A stretch of 64,000 nt of DNA from Theristus sp. LFF4_11 (Eukaryota > Nematoda > Chromadorea > Monhysterida > Xyalidae). Below are positions 37,686 through 48,738 of the stretch, piece after piece; position 1 is the stretch's first letter, and each line of letters starts with the position of its first letter. Position numbers and translations under genes: made by a program. The notes beneath the pieces are model-generated. The model searched no databases. It was given only the letters and a program-made list of their open reading frames with translations, and was not told the DNA's origin. The stretch lies in contig JASANC010004681.1 in NCBI GenBank assembly GCA_030248135.1, positions 186,001-250,000 of the forward strand, given 5' to 3'.

Positions 37686-38422
37686 TAGGGTTGTTAAACA
37701 AAAATGAAAATTTTTTTTTTTTTTAAAAAAGTGATTAAAAAAAAACAAAAATGCCGATTTTTTTTTTTTTAAAAAAAAATTCGAAAAATTTTCCTCTAAT
37801 ATGCTCTGAAAACCTCAATTTTGGCACAATTTTTCGAAAGTTCAACAAAAATTTTCTTTGATTATACCTCGTAAAACCTGTAGCAGTCGATTTTGTGTCG
37901 TTTTACCGACTGATTTTAGGCTTCGACAACATCTGCGATGAAGTTTTTGAGCGTCCCAAAGCTTAGCCTACCATTTCCGATGCAGATAAGGTGACGATTC
38001 GCCTCGCAGAGCGTCCGATTGTGCTCGCTGCACCGTTTGCAAGCGCTACGTTGTCTGGTTGCTGCTTCGTGTCGTGTCGTCGCGACACCATCAGAAGAAT
38101 TGATCGAATTTCAAGGCGGTATGTTTGTCTTCACTTTAGCATTAGCTTAGCTGGGGACAATTAGTGACGTTTTGGAGGTCAAAACACAAGAAGAGGCATG
38201 GTGACGGTTTGGAAAAGGGGTAATTGAGGTCACCAAAACAAAATCTGCAAAGTTCCGCCATACGGGTGTCATTCGGGAGGCGCTTGCATATCATATGTGG
38301 TTCTTCGGACTCCCTGATTGATTTAGCACAACTTTGATTTTTGAAATTTTTTTTTTAAAAAAAAAATTTTTTTTTTAAAAAAAAAACAAAAATGACGATT
38401 TTTGTTTTTTTTAACAACCCTA
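37686..38422. mobile_element. hAT MITE (TAGGGTTGTTAAAC) with perfect 8-bp duplication
   Basis: Starts TAGGGTTGTTAAACAAAAA and ends TTTTTTTTAACAACCCTA. Flanked by ACGTGGAT at 37678-37685 and 38423-38430. The interior matches 11220-11700 in foldback copy 1 and 21640-22140 in copy 2, and serves as the reference full-length copy. It lies upstream of the hsp20 copy 2 promoter. Confidence 0.92.
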
Positions 38423-38607
38423 ACGTGGATGGACGTGAGCGCTGCTGAGCAACGAGAAAAAAGCCTAAAGCTTCATTACTAAAGCGCACGCGCACGCGGC
38501 ATCGGCATGCTCATGCTCATGATCCACTAGCGCGCGTGCACACGCTCCGGCCCCAACAAGAACTTGTTCAAAATGCAATTGTTCTGACATCTTCCTTCTT
38601 CAAAAGG

Positions 38608-38870
38608 CTTGGCTTAGGTTAGGATTAGGTCAGGATCATGTTTAGCTTTGAATTAGGCTTTAGGATTAGGTTTTGGTTTAGGCTAGTTTAGGCAACGTCT
38701 GCCAACATCAGTGGTTTGTTTTAGTACGACAGGCCAACCGAAAAAAGGTAACGTTCTTACGTGTTCGAGAACTTTCTGAACTGGAATGTGGGTTAAGTCT
38801 TCGGCTTTCGCTCAGGCTCAGGGTCAGCAGGCTCAGGCTTTGATTTAGGCTTATGCTAGGGCTTATTCTT
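38608..38870 (+). repeat. Degenerate TTAGGC-like interstitial telomeric repeats
   Basis: Runs of GGCTTAGG, TTAGGATTAGG, ATTAGGCTTTAGGATTAGG and GGTTTAGGCTAGTTTAGGC (38608-38690), with GCTCAGGCTCAGGG and TTTAGGCTTATGC further on. TTAGGC is the nematode telomeric unit. The repeats are imperfect, so this is either an old interstitial telomere or a simple GGCTTA-type repeat. Confidence 0.55.
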
Positions 38871-39167
38871 GGACTGATTGACTGGACTTATTTCAACCTT
38901 GCCTGAAAATTTTCATACCATATTAACTTCGTGTTTTTAGTTTCTGTTCTGACATGTGCAGTTTTTGTGTACCCTTTGACTGCAGCTTGTGTAACGTCAC
39001 GCCAAACACGTAACACGATCAGCAGACATAACAGAAATGGAATCAAATTGAATTAGTTTGATAAGCCTTTTTAACAGAATATTTCGCGAGCAAGAACGGA
39101 AAGCGAAGAAAACGATTTACCAGAAAAAATCGATTGGCAAGTCACTAAAAAAATGATCATTTCCAAA

Positions 39168-41385
39168 TCAGTTGTATCCGCGCTCTTCTTGGGGCGGCTC
39201 AATTGGGTCCGCTGGCTGTGGGGGACGAACGGCCGGCGGGCGAGCATGCCCGTAAGTGCCATGCGCCCGCGCGAGATCGTTGATAGAGGGCGCGATGATC
39301 TCTTGGATGGCGCAGTCTGATGGGCAGTAATCGGCCGGGTGGCCCGGGTCACCAGGTGGGCCTTGAGGACCTTGTGGACCGGGCTTGCCCCGCTAGAAAG
39401 AAAAACGTGGATAACACTTGTATCTCCACATCTCACAATAGCTGAATAGATCGTGAAAATTGCGCCCACCTTTCCGTCTGGTCCCGGCGGTCCTTTCGGG
39501 CCAACTTCACCCGGTTTACCCTGCGTATCCGACGGATAACCATTGAGGCCTGGTGGACCACGTGGTCCTGAAACATTTCAAAGCGTAAACCATTTATAAA
39601 CAGATCGTCAATCAAAGGCAATTCGAAAGCTCACAACTAACCCCGCGGTCCCGGTGGTCCGGGCGGGCCTTTGATGCCAACTCCGCCAATGGCGTCGTCT
39701 CCAGGCGCTCCCTTTGGCCCCGGATCGCCATCGGGTCCATCGTCACCATTCTTGCCCGGGTCGCCCATCTCCCCAGGCATACCCGGTTTCCCGTTCAGTC
39801 CGGTGTGACCCGGAACGCCCGGACGGCCGGGCTCACCCGGTTCACCCTGTGGCCCACGAGGTCCCGGTGGACCGGCGGGGCAAATCACGCTGCAATTGAT
39901 TTAGTCATTGTTAAAGAAAGAAGTTTTTTTCTTTTTTGATGAAAAAACGGAATAAAACCCCGACCATGGGAATGTCGGCTCCGGTTCGAGAGGAATATCG
40001 AGCCCGTCCAAGCCCGGTTTTCCAGGACGACCAGCTAAACCAGGCACTCCGTCCTCACCGTTTACCTGTACCAGTGTGGGCAATTGATGGCAAGTGTTGA
40101 TAATTGCACAAATAAAGTGCTGGAAAACCTACACCGGGAGGTCCGGGCGGGCCAGGCGGGCAAGTCAATTTGGCGCACGCTGAAGGATGAACGTTTTACA
40201 GTGAGTTGTTTTGTGTTCTTTTGTTCTTTTGAAGTTTTGAATTTTTTAAGTTGATTGAAACGTCGCTTTCAAACGGCCTTACTTGTACAGACTTGTGCGG
40301 GTGGTGGCGCCTGAATGAGCCCCGGATCTGGCAGTGGATGGCCTTGATAGGCGCCTTAAAAAAATGTTACACGATATGTCGCACAAGTAACCTCAATTTG
40401 TATACATTTTGCATCGGTTAGAGCAGAGGAAAGATTCCCACTTCGCTTCATGCGTCCCTGCTTTGCATCGGCGATGTCACGCCAGATTTCATTCGATTGT
40501 TGCTGAAATAATGTGCAGATTTCGAAATTCAGTCTCGAAAGCATATATTCAGATTGTTCTTTAATATACCGTATTACCCCCAATAAACCCCCATGGGGGA
40601 TTAATACGTCAGCGACTTTTAGGGGTGGGGGTTTATGGGGGGGGGGGGGGGAGTTTTGGGGGGGGGGGAGGTTTATTTACAAAAAAATTCTAGGGGTGGG
40701 GGTTTGTTGAAAAATGGCAAAAATACCTTGCATGGCAGGCAAGAAAGTCGCAGAAACTTCTACTCTACATAGAAATTTCCCTTTATAACAGCCTTTCGTA
40801 ATGAAATTACTATTAACTCACCCATTTGGGGCCTTTGGTAGCACAATTTCATCATTTTCACTGCAACCAGCCACTGAATTCGCTGGGTATGTGTTTCAAA
40901 CAGGTCTCCAATAATCCCCCATGGGTGATTATTTGTGGGGGGGGGATTATTTGGAAACTGGTCGGGGGGGTGGGGGTTTATTGGTGGGGGGATTAATGGT
41001 GGGGGGGTTTAATGGGGGTAATACGGTATTATCTTTCATTTTGGTCCCGTGACTCAATGCGCGCATACAAAGGTCGGCAGTTGCATGCTCGAGGCGGCAA
41101 TTCAAAATTGGTAAAGTGATCCCAGTCGTATGAATAGGGCCGGGTCACATAAGCTGCTTGTCGAATTGTCACATAACGATTGAAACTGGTTTTCTTCCTA
41201 CGTCTGCAAATGCATTCAGTCGCAGAACTTAAAAAAATTGATCATACCTTGAAAGCAGCCATTCGCGTTTGCACCCGTTCGTGGGCATGGTTGAGCTTCA
41301 TGTAGAGCAGTGGCAGCGTAATGCCCATGGCCACAATGGCAACCGTGCTGATGCATGCCGATATCAGGGCGCCCTTTTCCATCAT
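39168..41385 (-). CDS. Nematode cuticle collagen, 8 exons
   Basis: Structural collagen secreted by the hypodermis and crosslinked into the cuticle. Exons 41248-41385 (ATG), 40406-40502, 40283-40354, 40133-40179, 39965-40065, 39642-39889, 39470-39567 and 39168-39392 (TGA) join in phase to 341 residues, usual for the family. Order: N-terminal membrane segment ([20 protein letters not shown]), then a basic furin-type site RMKR in QGRMKRSGN; cysteine cluster CTTCAKLTC before PPGPPGPPG; an interrupted Gly-X-Y block; CVIC; a longer Gly-X-Y block broken twice ([13 protein letters not shown]); a final block; C-terminal YCPSDC and an unusually long non-collagenous Pro-rich tail of about 50 residues ending EERGYN. 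Eight exons is many for a cuticle collagen. Intron 1 holds two MITEs. The N-terminal and Cys layout identifies the host as a nematode. Confidence 0.95.
40569..41026. mobile_element. CCGTATTACC MITE, copy 2
   Basis: TA on both sides, with ends CCGTATTACCCCCAATAAAC and AATGGGGGTAATACGG. The interior AAATACCTTGCATGGCAGGC is shared with 17315-17772 and, inverted, 61317-61756. In collagen intron 1. Confidence 0.92.
41032..41243. mobile_element. MITE with GACTCAATGCG ends, copy 3
   Basis: Starts TATCTTTCATTTTGGTCCCG then GACTCAATGCGCGCAT, ending TCAGTCGCAGAACTTAAAAA. It abuts the preceding MITE within a few bases, in the same collagen intron. Confidence 0.75.
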
Positions 41386-42104
41386 GTTTGCGAGTGTCCT
41401 AAAAAAATTCCAACTTCTGGGAAACTGAATGTTGGCAGAGGAATAACAGCAGCGTGCTCTTTGTAACTTGACTGAGCTCTGACAAATACATTACACATGA
41501 GTAAGTCTGGCAAACTGATCGAATGACTAGTGTATTAGTGTGACACTTTGGTTTCTGATCTACATTCTTGTTGTTTCGTATCAAACTCTGCAGATATTGT
41601 GACCTTCACTAGAATTCCTTGTTGCATTCAATCATACAATGCGCGTGGTGCGGATAATGGTCATTTCCATTTCCATATCCATGTTTAAGAAATCAGGTCA
41701 GCTGCGATGCGAGTAGTGTTGCTGATACTTTCGTCAACAACAAACAACCGAGCGCAACGCAGTTTGTACGCTTTGCTTTCCAGAAAGTTTTCAAACGTAA
41801 AACTCGGTTTTGTGCTGCCGTTAACGGTTACTTGTGAATTATTGGGTTGGGTTTTGGATCAGAGGGGGCTTAAGAGACCTATACAACGACTTTATGCAGG
41901 CTTGTTTTTGGTTTTTATAGTTCGGTCAGCGACTTTATGGTTTTTTTTTCATTTTCGCACACATTTAGTGGTACAAAAAACATTATCAGACTTGAAAATA
42001 TCGCTAAAAAAACAACACGGTAACGTATTTTCCTACGACTTGTTACTAAAGAAAAAACGTTTTATCGCCACAAGTTGGTTTAGCTCGTTTGAGAATTCGT
42101 TATA

Positions 42105-45100
42105 TTATTCCTCGGCGGGAAGCACATCAGCAATGTTCTGCCGTGGAATCGGCGACGCATTCCGCACGTCGAACGACGATCCCGGAAGATTCGATGAAAC
42201 GAAAGTTTTGCAGTCGCCGGCGTCCCTCGAGGTGGTCGCTTTCTGGGGGCTAGTCAAACTGAGCCGATGCCACATTTCAATGGTCTTCCGCGTGTTCTGC
42301 ATCATCTGTTTCCAGTGATCAACGCCGCTGCCGTGCGTGTACGTGATCGGACCGAGCAACAGGGTGCCGTAGATCGAATCCGCAGCACTACTGCGGCGTG
42401 CTGCACAGCATATATGTACAGTGGCGGCCGAACGTGTTGCAACGCTGCGCGCGTGAGTGCTGCGTATTGCGCATGTTCTGCATCAGCCGTACAAACGCTA
42501 TTATAAGAATTTATGGCCAACGTTGGGTCGAAAAGTGTCCCGTGAACCCAACCTTGCCCTTAAATTCTTATAATAGCGTTTGTAGGGCTCATGCAACACG
42601 CGCGCAATACCCAGCACACACGCGCGCAGCGTTCCAACACTTTCGGCCGTCAGTGTCCCCCATATGAGGCAAAACCAGTATATGGGGTTGAGAAACACGA
42701 CACGTCAAGTAGAACTGACGATTTTAGTGTGACCTATTTTTTCAAACGTGTCCCACTGAAAAATTCGTCATGTGCCGCAAAACATGCGCTTGTCGTTCAC
42801 AGCAAACCAGTTTCCGTTTAGCCGATTTCTACTTGTAAACAAATGGTGTGTCGAATCAGTCACACACACCCCAAACTGAAATTTTAGTGCCTGTACTTTG
42901 ACAAACGAGCGTTTTTAAAGCAAATGACGTCATTTTAGTTCGGGCACGTTTGAATAAATCCACAATAATAAGTAGAAAAGCTACGGTATGTGCAAATGCT
43001 TAGGCCTGAACAAACGATTAGGACCATATATTTAAGACCAAAAGCCTTCTGAGCAAGAGCTACAGCCGAACTGCAAACTACAGGCAATCAGCTGATTGGT
43101 TGGTGTGATGCATGATTTATGTGCACGGACAGAGTCCGCCCCACAGCAGTACCTGCACAAAACGCAAGCACCACGGTGATCACCAACCAATCAGCCGATT
43201 GCCTGTAATAAAGTTCGACTGCAGAGTTCGAGCGAAATAACGCCAAAGGCAAGGCCAATCAACCAGACAAAACCAATAATCCACAAAAACAACCAATAAC
43301 ATACCAGAAGACGTCGACTTTGACGTGTCGCCCTCCAAGGACGGATGACGTTTGTTGTCCTCAGTTAATGGCGCCTGTTTCACGACGGAGAACAGCAGAC
43401 AGCAGGTGTCGAGATGACGCATCTGCACTTGGAACGCATAGCTGCACTGGAACACGTCATGCAGATTGTCGACTGTCTGCGAGCGCTTTGTCTTCACTGA
43501 CTTACTGCCGAGTAGAATCTGCATTCGCAGGTAGAAGCGATCGCGCTCGCCTGAAATGCGGTGAAAAAAAGCATGTAAAGTAAAAAAATAAACTGTTACG
43601 GTAAAGTCAAACGCAACGTTTGACGCCGCAGTCAACATGCGAACACCGACATTTGGTCTCAAATGATCTACTATGCCGTCGTTTATTGCACTTTGTTTTG
43701 CTTGTAAAAGTGGGGAACTCAGTGCGCGCATAGAGAGGTTTCATGCATGCCGTTGGAATTCAAAATTGGACAAAGTCGTCCGTGTTTACTAAATAGGGCC
43801 GAGTCGCTTGGGTGATTTTGAATTGCCACATAATTTCCTTCCACGTCTGCACATGCACTGAGTCGCAGAACCTAAAAAATTCGTAATAGTTTTTTTTTCT
43901 CATCTTTTTCAAAAACTGCCAAAACCTGCCTGTCAACGGCGGCAGATTTCGAGCAGCAAAGATTTGAACTTTCAAACGTTCCTTGTCCGGGTTGTACGTC
44001 AATGACACGTGCACTTCCGGACCTTGGTCATTCAGCTGAAAATGGCAGTTTCAATTTGAATCCTTCAGAAGAAGAAAAAATCCTTTAGAATGTTTGCAAA
44101 TGTTTCCAAAGATACCGTATACTGATACCATAACTAACTGATTGGTTGATGCATGATTCTGTGCCGTGGAGGCGGGTTTGGTCTGCATATGCATCACGTG
44201 ACCACCAGCCAATCAGGCAGTTGAATACATGTGTTAATGAGTTAAGCGGCATTCATGAAGCAGTATTTAGAGACGCGTAGCTGTGTGGCTATGGCTATGC
44301 GGTCAATAAATACTGCTTCATGAATTCCTCTTTAGACTGCAATCATGAATCGCGCTCATAAAATGAAACAGCCCGACAATGAAAAAAATCCACACCGCTG
44401 CCGAGAGCGGCGTGAGAGCGCGATGAAGATAGACGGGATTTTGACGTGCGAAGTCGAGTTCGGCGATACGAACCACGGTGTGCCCGAGGCAGATGCGCGT
44501 GCGACTCTCGTCGACGTCGTACAGCGACAGGCGCAACTGACGATCACACAGATCCGTTGACGGTGCAATCTAGAAATCTAGAAAATCTAGAAAATCAAAA
44601 CAATTTTGCGTCATTTTTGTGCGTCGCATGTACATACAGCACTTGCACTGCACGCCGAGTTATTCGTTTGAAAGAACAACAGGTGCGCTGCGAACAATGG
44701 AATTGCAAAAGAAAAACACTTGGAATTAAATTAGTTGAGTTTAACAGCTGACCCTGATGTTGTAAATTTAAGTTCAGTTCAGTTCAGTTTTATTCAGCAG
44801 TGCACGGCATAATACCAGAGAAGTGTAAGACACCATGAGTAGGCAAGCCAAAAAAAGTTGCTAAAAAAGGAGAAATCTGTTGCTAAAAATGCTTGTGCTT
44901 TCCAGTACCGCCTGCCTCACATGTCGTCCTAGTAAAGCGAAGTGCGCAAAAGCATAAAAGACTCGCACTCTAAATTTTACAAGAGCCATTTGCAAACTCT
45001 GTTCATTGTTAGCCACTTTTGGATGCCTTTGGCTGTAAAATTTTCAGGCAAATGACACCAACCTGAAATGTGAATACTTCGTCAAATGACGGCGATCCGG

Positions 45101-47335
45101 TGTTCGGATAGTGTTTTGTCTGGCTCACTGTTTCCTCCGGGCACAGCAGCACGCTGACAAATACCTGACTCAGTGGCTGGTCAATGTAAACTTCTGAAAT
45201 GGTCATAAACTTTTGACTGTGCACCCAGCTTGCTGGATTGGAACCTGTTCCTTCTGCATTTGCCTGACGCTTATGAGCGCCGAATAAACGAAACGAAACG
45301 AAACGATAATCCCGATGATACCGTACTTTTGTAACTTGAGAATTTCACCCAGAAGATGAACAAAAAAGCCAAATCAGCTGATGAACAATAATGCAAAGTT
45401 ATTGCTGACGTATAGCAACGAAATCATTGCTGTTGCTTTGGAGTTCAGTTCAGTAATTAAAAAGAAACGATCACTAAATTTCAACACCACAAACCCGGTG
45501 AGCATTTCGCTCGAAACAGCGTCACCAGCAGCTGCGCGTCGCCCGATCGATATTCGAGTTTGAACCAAAGTCGCCAGGTGACGCTCGCTTCGTTGCCAGT
45601 TGACGGCGTCGGCTCGTCGGACGTCTCGACGTCGACGCTCTGCCATCGGTGTGTTTGTCTGCCAAGGAGCAAAAATGAGTTGGAAACTGGAATTGTGAAA
45701 CTGTGTGTTGTTGAATTTTTTCAAGAAAATTGAAAATTTGAAAAGCAACATATTCTATCCGAAACTTTCACGCACGCGGAAGACCGTAAGGGGGAGTGAA
45801 CAGATGATGTGATTTGCTTGCTCATGCGACAACGAAATCAGGCACACAACACGGTAATTCAAGTGTGCCATTGGTGATAGGCATTTGCCTGTTTCGTGTT
45901 TCGTTTCTGTTCTTTGTATTTGTTGAAATGCGGTGAAAGTGTCAACAATAATGTCAACAATAATGTCAACAATAATGTCAAAGTACGCACCCACTGAGTC
46001 CCTCCGGTCCGACCGCCACCACGGTGCCACTGGGCTCCAGTTCTTGTTCGGAAGACGTCTGTTTCAAGAATGAAGAACACTTCACCTTATTTGGCGACCT
46101 TGAATTTTTTATTTAACGGACCGTTCGATAAAGCGGCAAGTTTTAAAAAACAATCAGATCCTTTTTTTTACTTTGGCCTTCGATGGTTGCTGCCGGTTGA
46201 AAAAAGCGGCGACTCTGGAAAGCGGACGTTTACAAAAAGTAAATCGGCTTTGGAAATGAGTTCCGTCGTTCACATGCACTGAGAAAACAAGGCGGACAGA
46301 CGAAACATGCAACCGAACAGCTTTGCTCCATTCGTTAAGGAATTATCAAAAATTCAAAATCTTCGTCCACGCTTTCGGAGTGTGGAGTATGGAAGGGTTT
46401 TTTTTCAAAATTCCTGCTGTTACAGGGTATCTTTCATTTTGGTACCGAGACTCAATGCGCGCATACATACATGGTAAACAGTTTCATGCATTACGCGGGA
46501 ATTCAAAATTAGCAAAGTGGTCCGAGTCCCCTAAATTGGGCCAAGTCACTTAGGCGACTTTGAATTGCGATATAACGACTGAAATAGTGTTCGTTCTACA
46601 CGTCTTCACTCGCACTGAGTCGCAGAAGCTAAAAAATTGATAACAGATAGATAGGTAAACAGTTTCATGCATGACGCGAGAATTGAAAGTTGGTAAAGTG
46701 ATCCGAGATCGCAAAATAGCTAGGCTCGGGTCACGCTTTTGAATTGCCAACATAAAGCCTAAAACTAGTTTCCTTTTTAGATCTGCGAACGCATTGAGTC
46801 GCCGAACCCAACCCAAAACTAATACAACCTGCATCGTCTCATCGAGCACCGTCATCACACTCCGGCGACCACCGCCGCCGCTGTCGCCGGAGCCGGCCGC
46901 CGTTTCCGCGCTGGAGCCTCGCGAAAAAGCCTGCATTTTAGCGTCATGGTGTCTTCCGGCCGCCGCGATTGTCGCGCCGCAACCGTTCGGCTGCACCGGA
47001 ACGTCAACAAATGTCGGGCGACTGAACGGCAGAAAATCGCTCGGCCGCGACCAGAGTGAGCTTGACGAATGTTTCAGTGTGCTGCCGAAAAGCCAGGTTC
47101 TGCGGAGAGAAACCAATTTTTGTGTGTTGCGAAACATGTGTTGTTTTGGATCTTAGGTGACGGTGTTTTTAGTATAGCTCATTTTCACCAACCTGTCGTT
47201 CGTTTTTCCCTCCTCTGTCTCCCCGAATGAACGGCGCTGGCGGACAGCCGCACCAACCACGACCATCAGCAGCATCAGCAAAATCATCGCACCAAACGCA
47301 CTTGAACCAATCAATAGCAGCCAGTTGGAATCCAT
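42105..47335 (-). CDS. Synaptotagmin-like protein with N-terminal membrane anchor and two C2 domains
   Basis: Probable membrane-trafficking/exocytosis protein. Exons: 47193-47335 (ATG), 46829-47081, 45991-46058, 45495-45637, 45063-45193, 44396-44569, 43930-44035, 43305-43550 and 42105-42400 (TAA). Phases join to 519 residues. Residues 1-35 carry one membrane segment (AMILLMLLMVVVGAAV) followed by basic residues. A Ser/Gly-rich linker of about 130 residues follows. C2A (about 150-290) has WFKLEYRSGDAQLLVTLF, YPNTGSPSFDEVFTFQ and LRLSLYDVDESRTRICLGH. C2B has EVHVSLTYNPDKERLKVQIF, RNLPPL and the terminal helix HWKQMMQNTRKTIEMWHRL, typical of synaptotagmins. Several Ca2+-binding Asp positions look replaced, so it may be calcium-independent, like the Syt14/16 or Syt4/11 groups. 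I do not assign an orthologue. The intron after exon 43930-44035 needs a GC donor (AG|GCAGGT). Introns carry several MITEs. Confidence 0.9.
42417..42658. mobile_element. Hairpin element (240 bp) in the last synaptotagmin intron
   Basis: Arms of about 105 bp: CAGTGGCGGCCGAACGTG and AAACGCTATTATAAGAATTT on the left, mirrored by AAATTCTTATAATAGCGTTT and CTTTCGGCCGTCAGTG on the right, around a short centre. TA precedes the left end. It begins 17 bp from the acceptor of exon 42105-42400 and could fold in the transcript. Confidence 0.85.
42659..42980. repeat. Dispersed repeat, inverse copy at 51745-51925
   Basis: Shares GTTCACAGCAA, AAACAAATGGTG, TACTTTGACAAACG and AAATGACGTCATTT with the reverse complement of 51745-51925. 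No coding signal. Confidence 0.5.
43063..43221. mobile_element. CAGTCGAACTC palindromic MITE
   Basis: Starts CAGCCGAACTGCAAACTA, arm CAATCAGCTGATTGGTTGG, mirrored CCAACCAATCAGCCGATTG, ends AAGTTCGACTG. Right flank CA instead of TA. In a synaptotagmin intron. Confidence 0.75.
43690..43886. mobile_element. MITE with GACTCAATGCG ends, copy 4 (diverged)
   Basis: Shares GGCCGAGTCGCTTGGG, AATTGCCACATAAT and CTGCACATGCACTGAGTCGC with the other copies. The left end has drifted (GGGGAACTCAGTGCGCGCAT). Confidence 0.55.
44113..44325. mobile_element. Decayed palindromic MITE followed by a small hairpin
   Basis: 44125-44225 has AACTGATTGGTTGATGCATG and its inverse CACGTGACCACCAGCCAATCA. Next to it, 44251-44269 and 44307-44325 form a perfect 19-bp inverted repeat (ATTCATGAAGCAGTATTTA) around 37 bp. 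Both lie in the intron between the two C2 domain exons. Confidence 0.6.
44775..44850 (-). repeat. LINE-like 3' end with (CTGAA)n tail
   Basis: Minus strand reads GGTATTATGCCGTGCACTGC then TGAATAAAACTGAACTGAAC. Tandem pentamer tails are typical of some non-LTR retrotransposons. Same terminal sequence as 25395-25470. Confidence 0.5.
45225..45306 (+). repeat. Retroelement-like 3' tail with (CGAAA)n
   Basis: GCGCCGAATAAACGAAACGA followed by further CGAAA units. Resembles the end of a LINE or SINE on the plus strand, with only a short body recognisable. Confidence 0.4.
45938..45980 (+). repeat. 12-bp tandem repeat
   Basis: AATGTCAACAAT repeated about 3.5 times, in the synaptotagmin intron next to exon 45991-46058. 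Confidence 0.8.
46429..46810. mobile_element. MITE with GACTCAATGCG ends, one full copy plus adjacent partial copy
   Basis: 46429-46640 runs from TATCTTTCATTTTGGTACCG to CACTGAGTCGCAGAAGCTAA. 46650-46800 repeats most of it from GGTAAACAGTTTCATGCATG to GCATTGAGTCGCCGAACCC. In synaptotagmin intron 2, ending close to the exon at 46829. Confidence 0.75.
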
Positions 47336-47739
47336 TGCTTCGGTGTTTTATGTTGGATTTTCTTTTTGGTTTGGAATCGGTCAGTGAAATATTGCAGCAG
47401 CTCCCTTCAGTCTTGTTTATTCAATTATTGAATCCGCTTACCGGCCGCACACCGCTGGTTGTCCGCCGCGCGCTTTCAAGTTCTCTTTTCAAATGTTTTT
47501 TGCTCAAATTTGAGTAGCTTTGCGGCTGATTTTCAGTATTTCAATCCGGCTTTTTTTCCTTTTCGGTTGATTAAGATTTTTCAATGGTGCTCTACCCATA
47601 GGAGCCCATTATTTCGCCCCAAAAATTACATTATGGGTTAAAAATTATAAACTTTGGTAAATGCAGCTTTGTGCTTTTCTCAACGCCATGAGCACTGAAA
47701 GAATTATGCAGCATGATTTATATTCGATTCGTTAAAAAA

Positions 47740-48333
47740 GTAAAATAACGTGTGTTCTGAAACCTGTCAATATGTAAACTAATACCAGGAATACGGTACA
47801 TGAGAAAATGTCATGTACGAGCATGACAAAAGGTCCAGCCAGTGTCAAAACTGTTGGCGCGCAGAGTCCGGTGTCTATCGTCACGACCCTATCTTGAGCT
47901 ATCTCGGTCACCAAGTAACACAGTTGATGAAAATAAAGAGAAAAACAAGTGAAAGCCACATTATGTAATTTTCTCAGAGTCTTTTTTCTAGCGAAATCGT
48001 GACCGGTCCAGACGCAAAGTGTCCAACAATAGAATTGAGGTCCATATTCCGTGGTTCCAGTTTCCGGATGAGCAGTCTTTACTTTCAAGATAATTTTAAA
48101 AATTTTGTTTGAAGGAAATTGCGTTATAAGCAATGGTTCAATTTCAGAACAAGTGGGTGTTTTTTGTAAACTGTGCTGCAAACGTCACAGAATTTTTCAT
48201 TTATCATATGCCTCTGAACACAACCAGCGTTGATATTCTGCACAGCGTTGATCTGGTCTGAACCACACGGACTAACCAACTGAAGTAGCATCATGGAATT
48301 TACCACAAGTGGATGATGTGAACAACATGGCAT
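47740..48333 (-). pseudogene. Possible membrane-protein remnant (two overlapping frames)
   Basis: A minus-strand frame of about 149 codons (48181 to 47732) contains two hydrophobic segments (HNVAFTCFSLYFHQLCYLV and FSCTVFLVLVYILTG). An upstream frame from ATG 48333 to about 48124 overlaps it in a different phase, so one frameshift would join them. I recognise no family. Long chance frames occur elsewhere in this window, so this is weak. Confidence 0.2.
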
Positions 48334-48696
48334 AACCCACTTTAGGTTTGCCCAGTTTTATTCAAACCACACTTTAGATATAGATGGTAATAAAGATTTT
48401 TGATTGTTTGAACAGACACAGCGCTGACACAAACAGCAACCCACCCAATGGGTGTTATTTAACCGAACTGTGATTTCGATATGCACATCTGAACCGGTGC
48501 AAACAAAAGGGAGAATATTTTTGGCCGAAAAACCCAAAAAGGGCTCAAGTGTAAGTTGATAAAAGCTGAGACTTTAAAGGTACAAAATACCTGTGACTCT
48601 GGAGAAGTTGAAGTTTCTAAGGTCGTATACCAACCGAAAGGGTGAATATTAAAAAAGGGATCGAGTCGGCACAAAAGCGGTGTTATAAAAGTCCTA

Positions 48697-48738
48697 AAAG
48701 AGGCTTAGGCTTAGGCTTCAGGCTCAACTTAGGTTAAG
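48697..48738 (+). repeat. Short TTAGGC-like repeat beside a MITE
   Basis: GAGGCTTAGGCTTAGGCTTC then AGGCTCAACTTAGGTTAAG. Similar to 38608-38870; it abuts the element at 48739. Confidence 0.5.

Noticed and set aside
41707..42318. 203-codon plus-strand frame
   Set aside because: Its right third is antisense to the last synaptotagmin exon and the rest is 3' flanking sequence.
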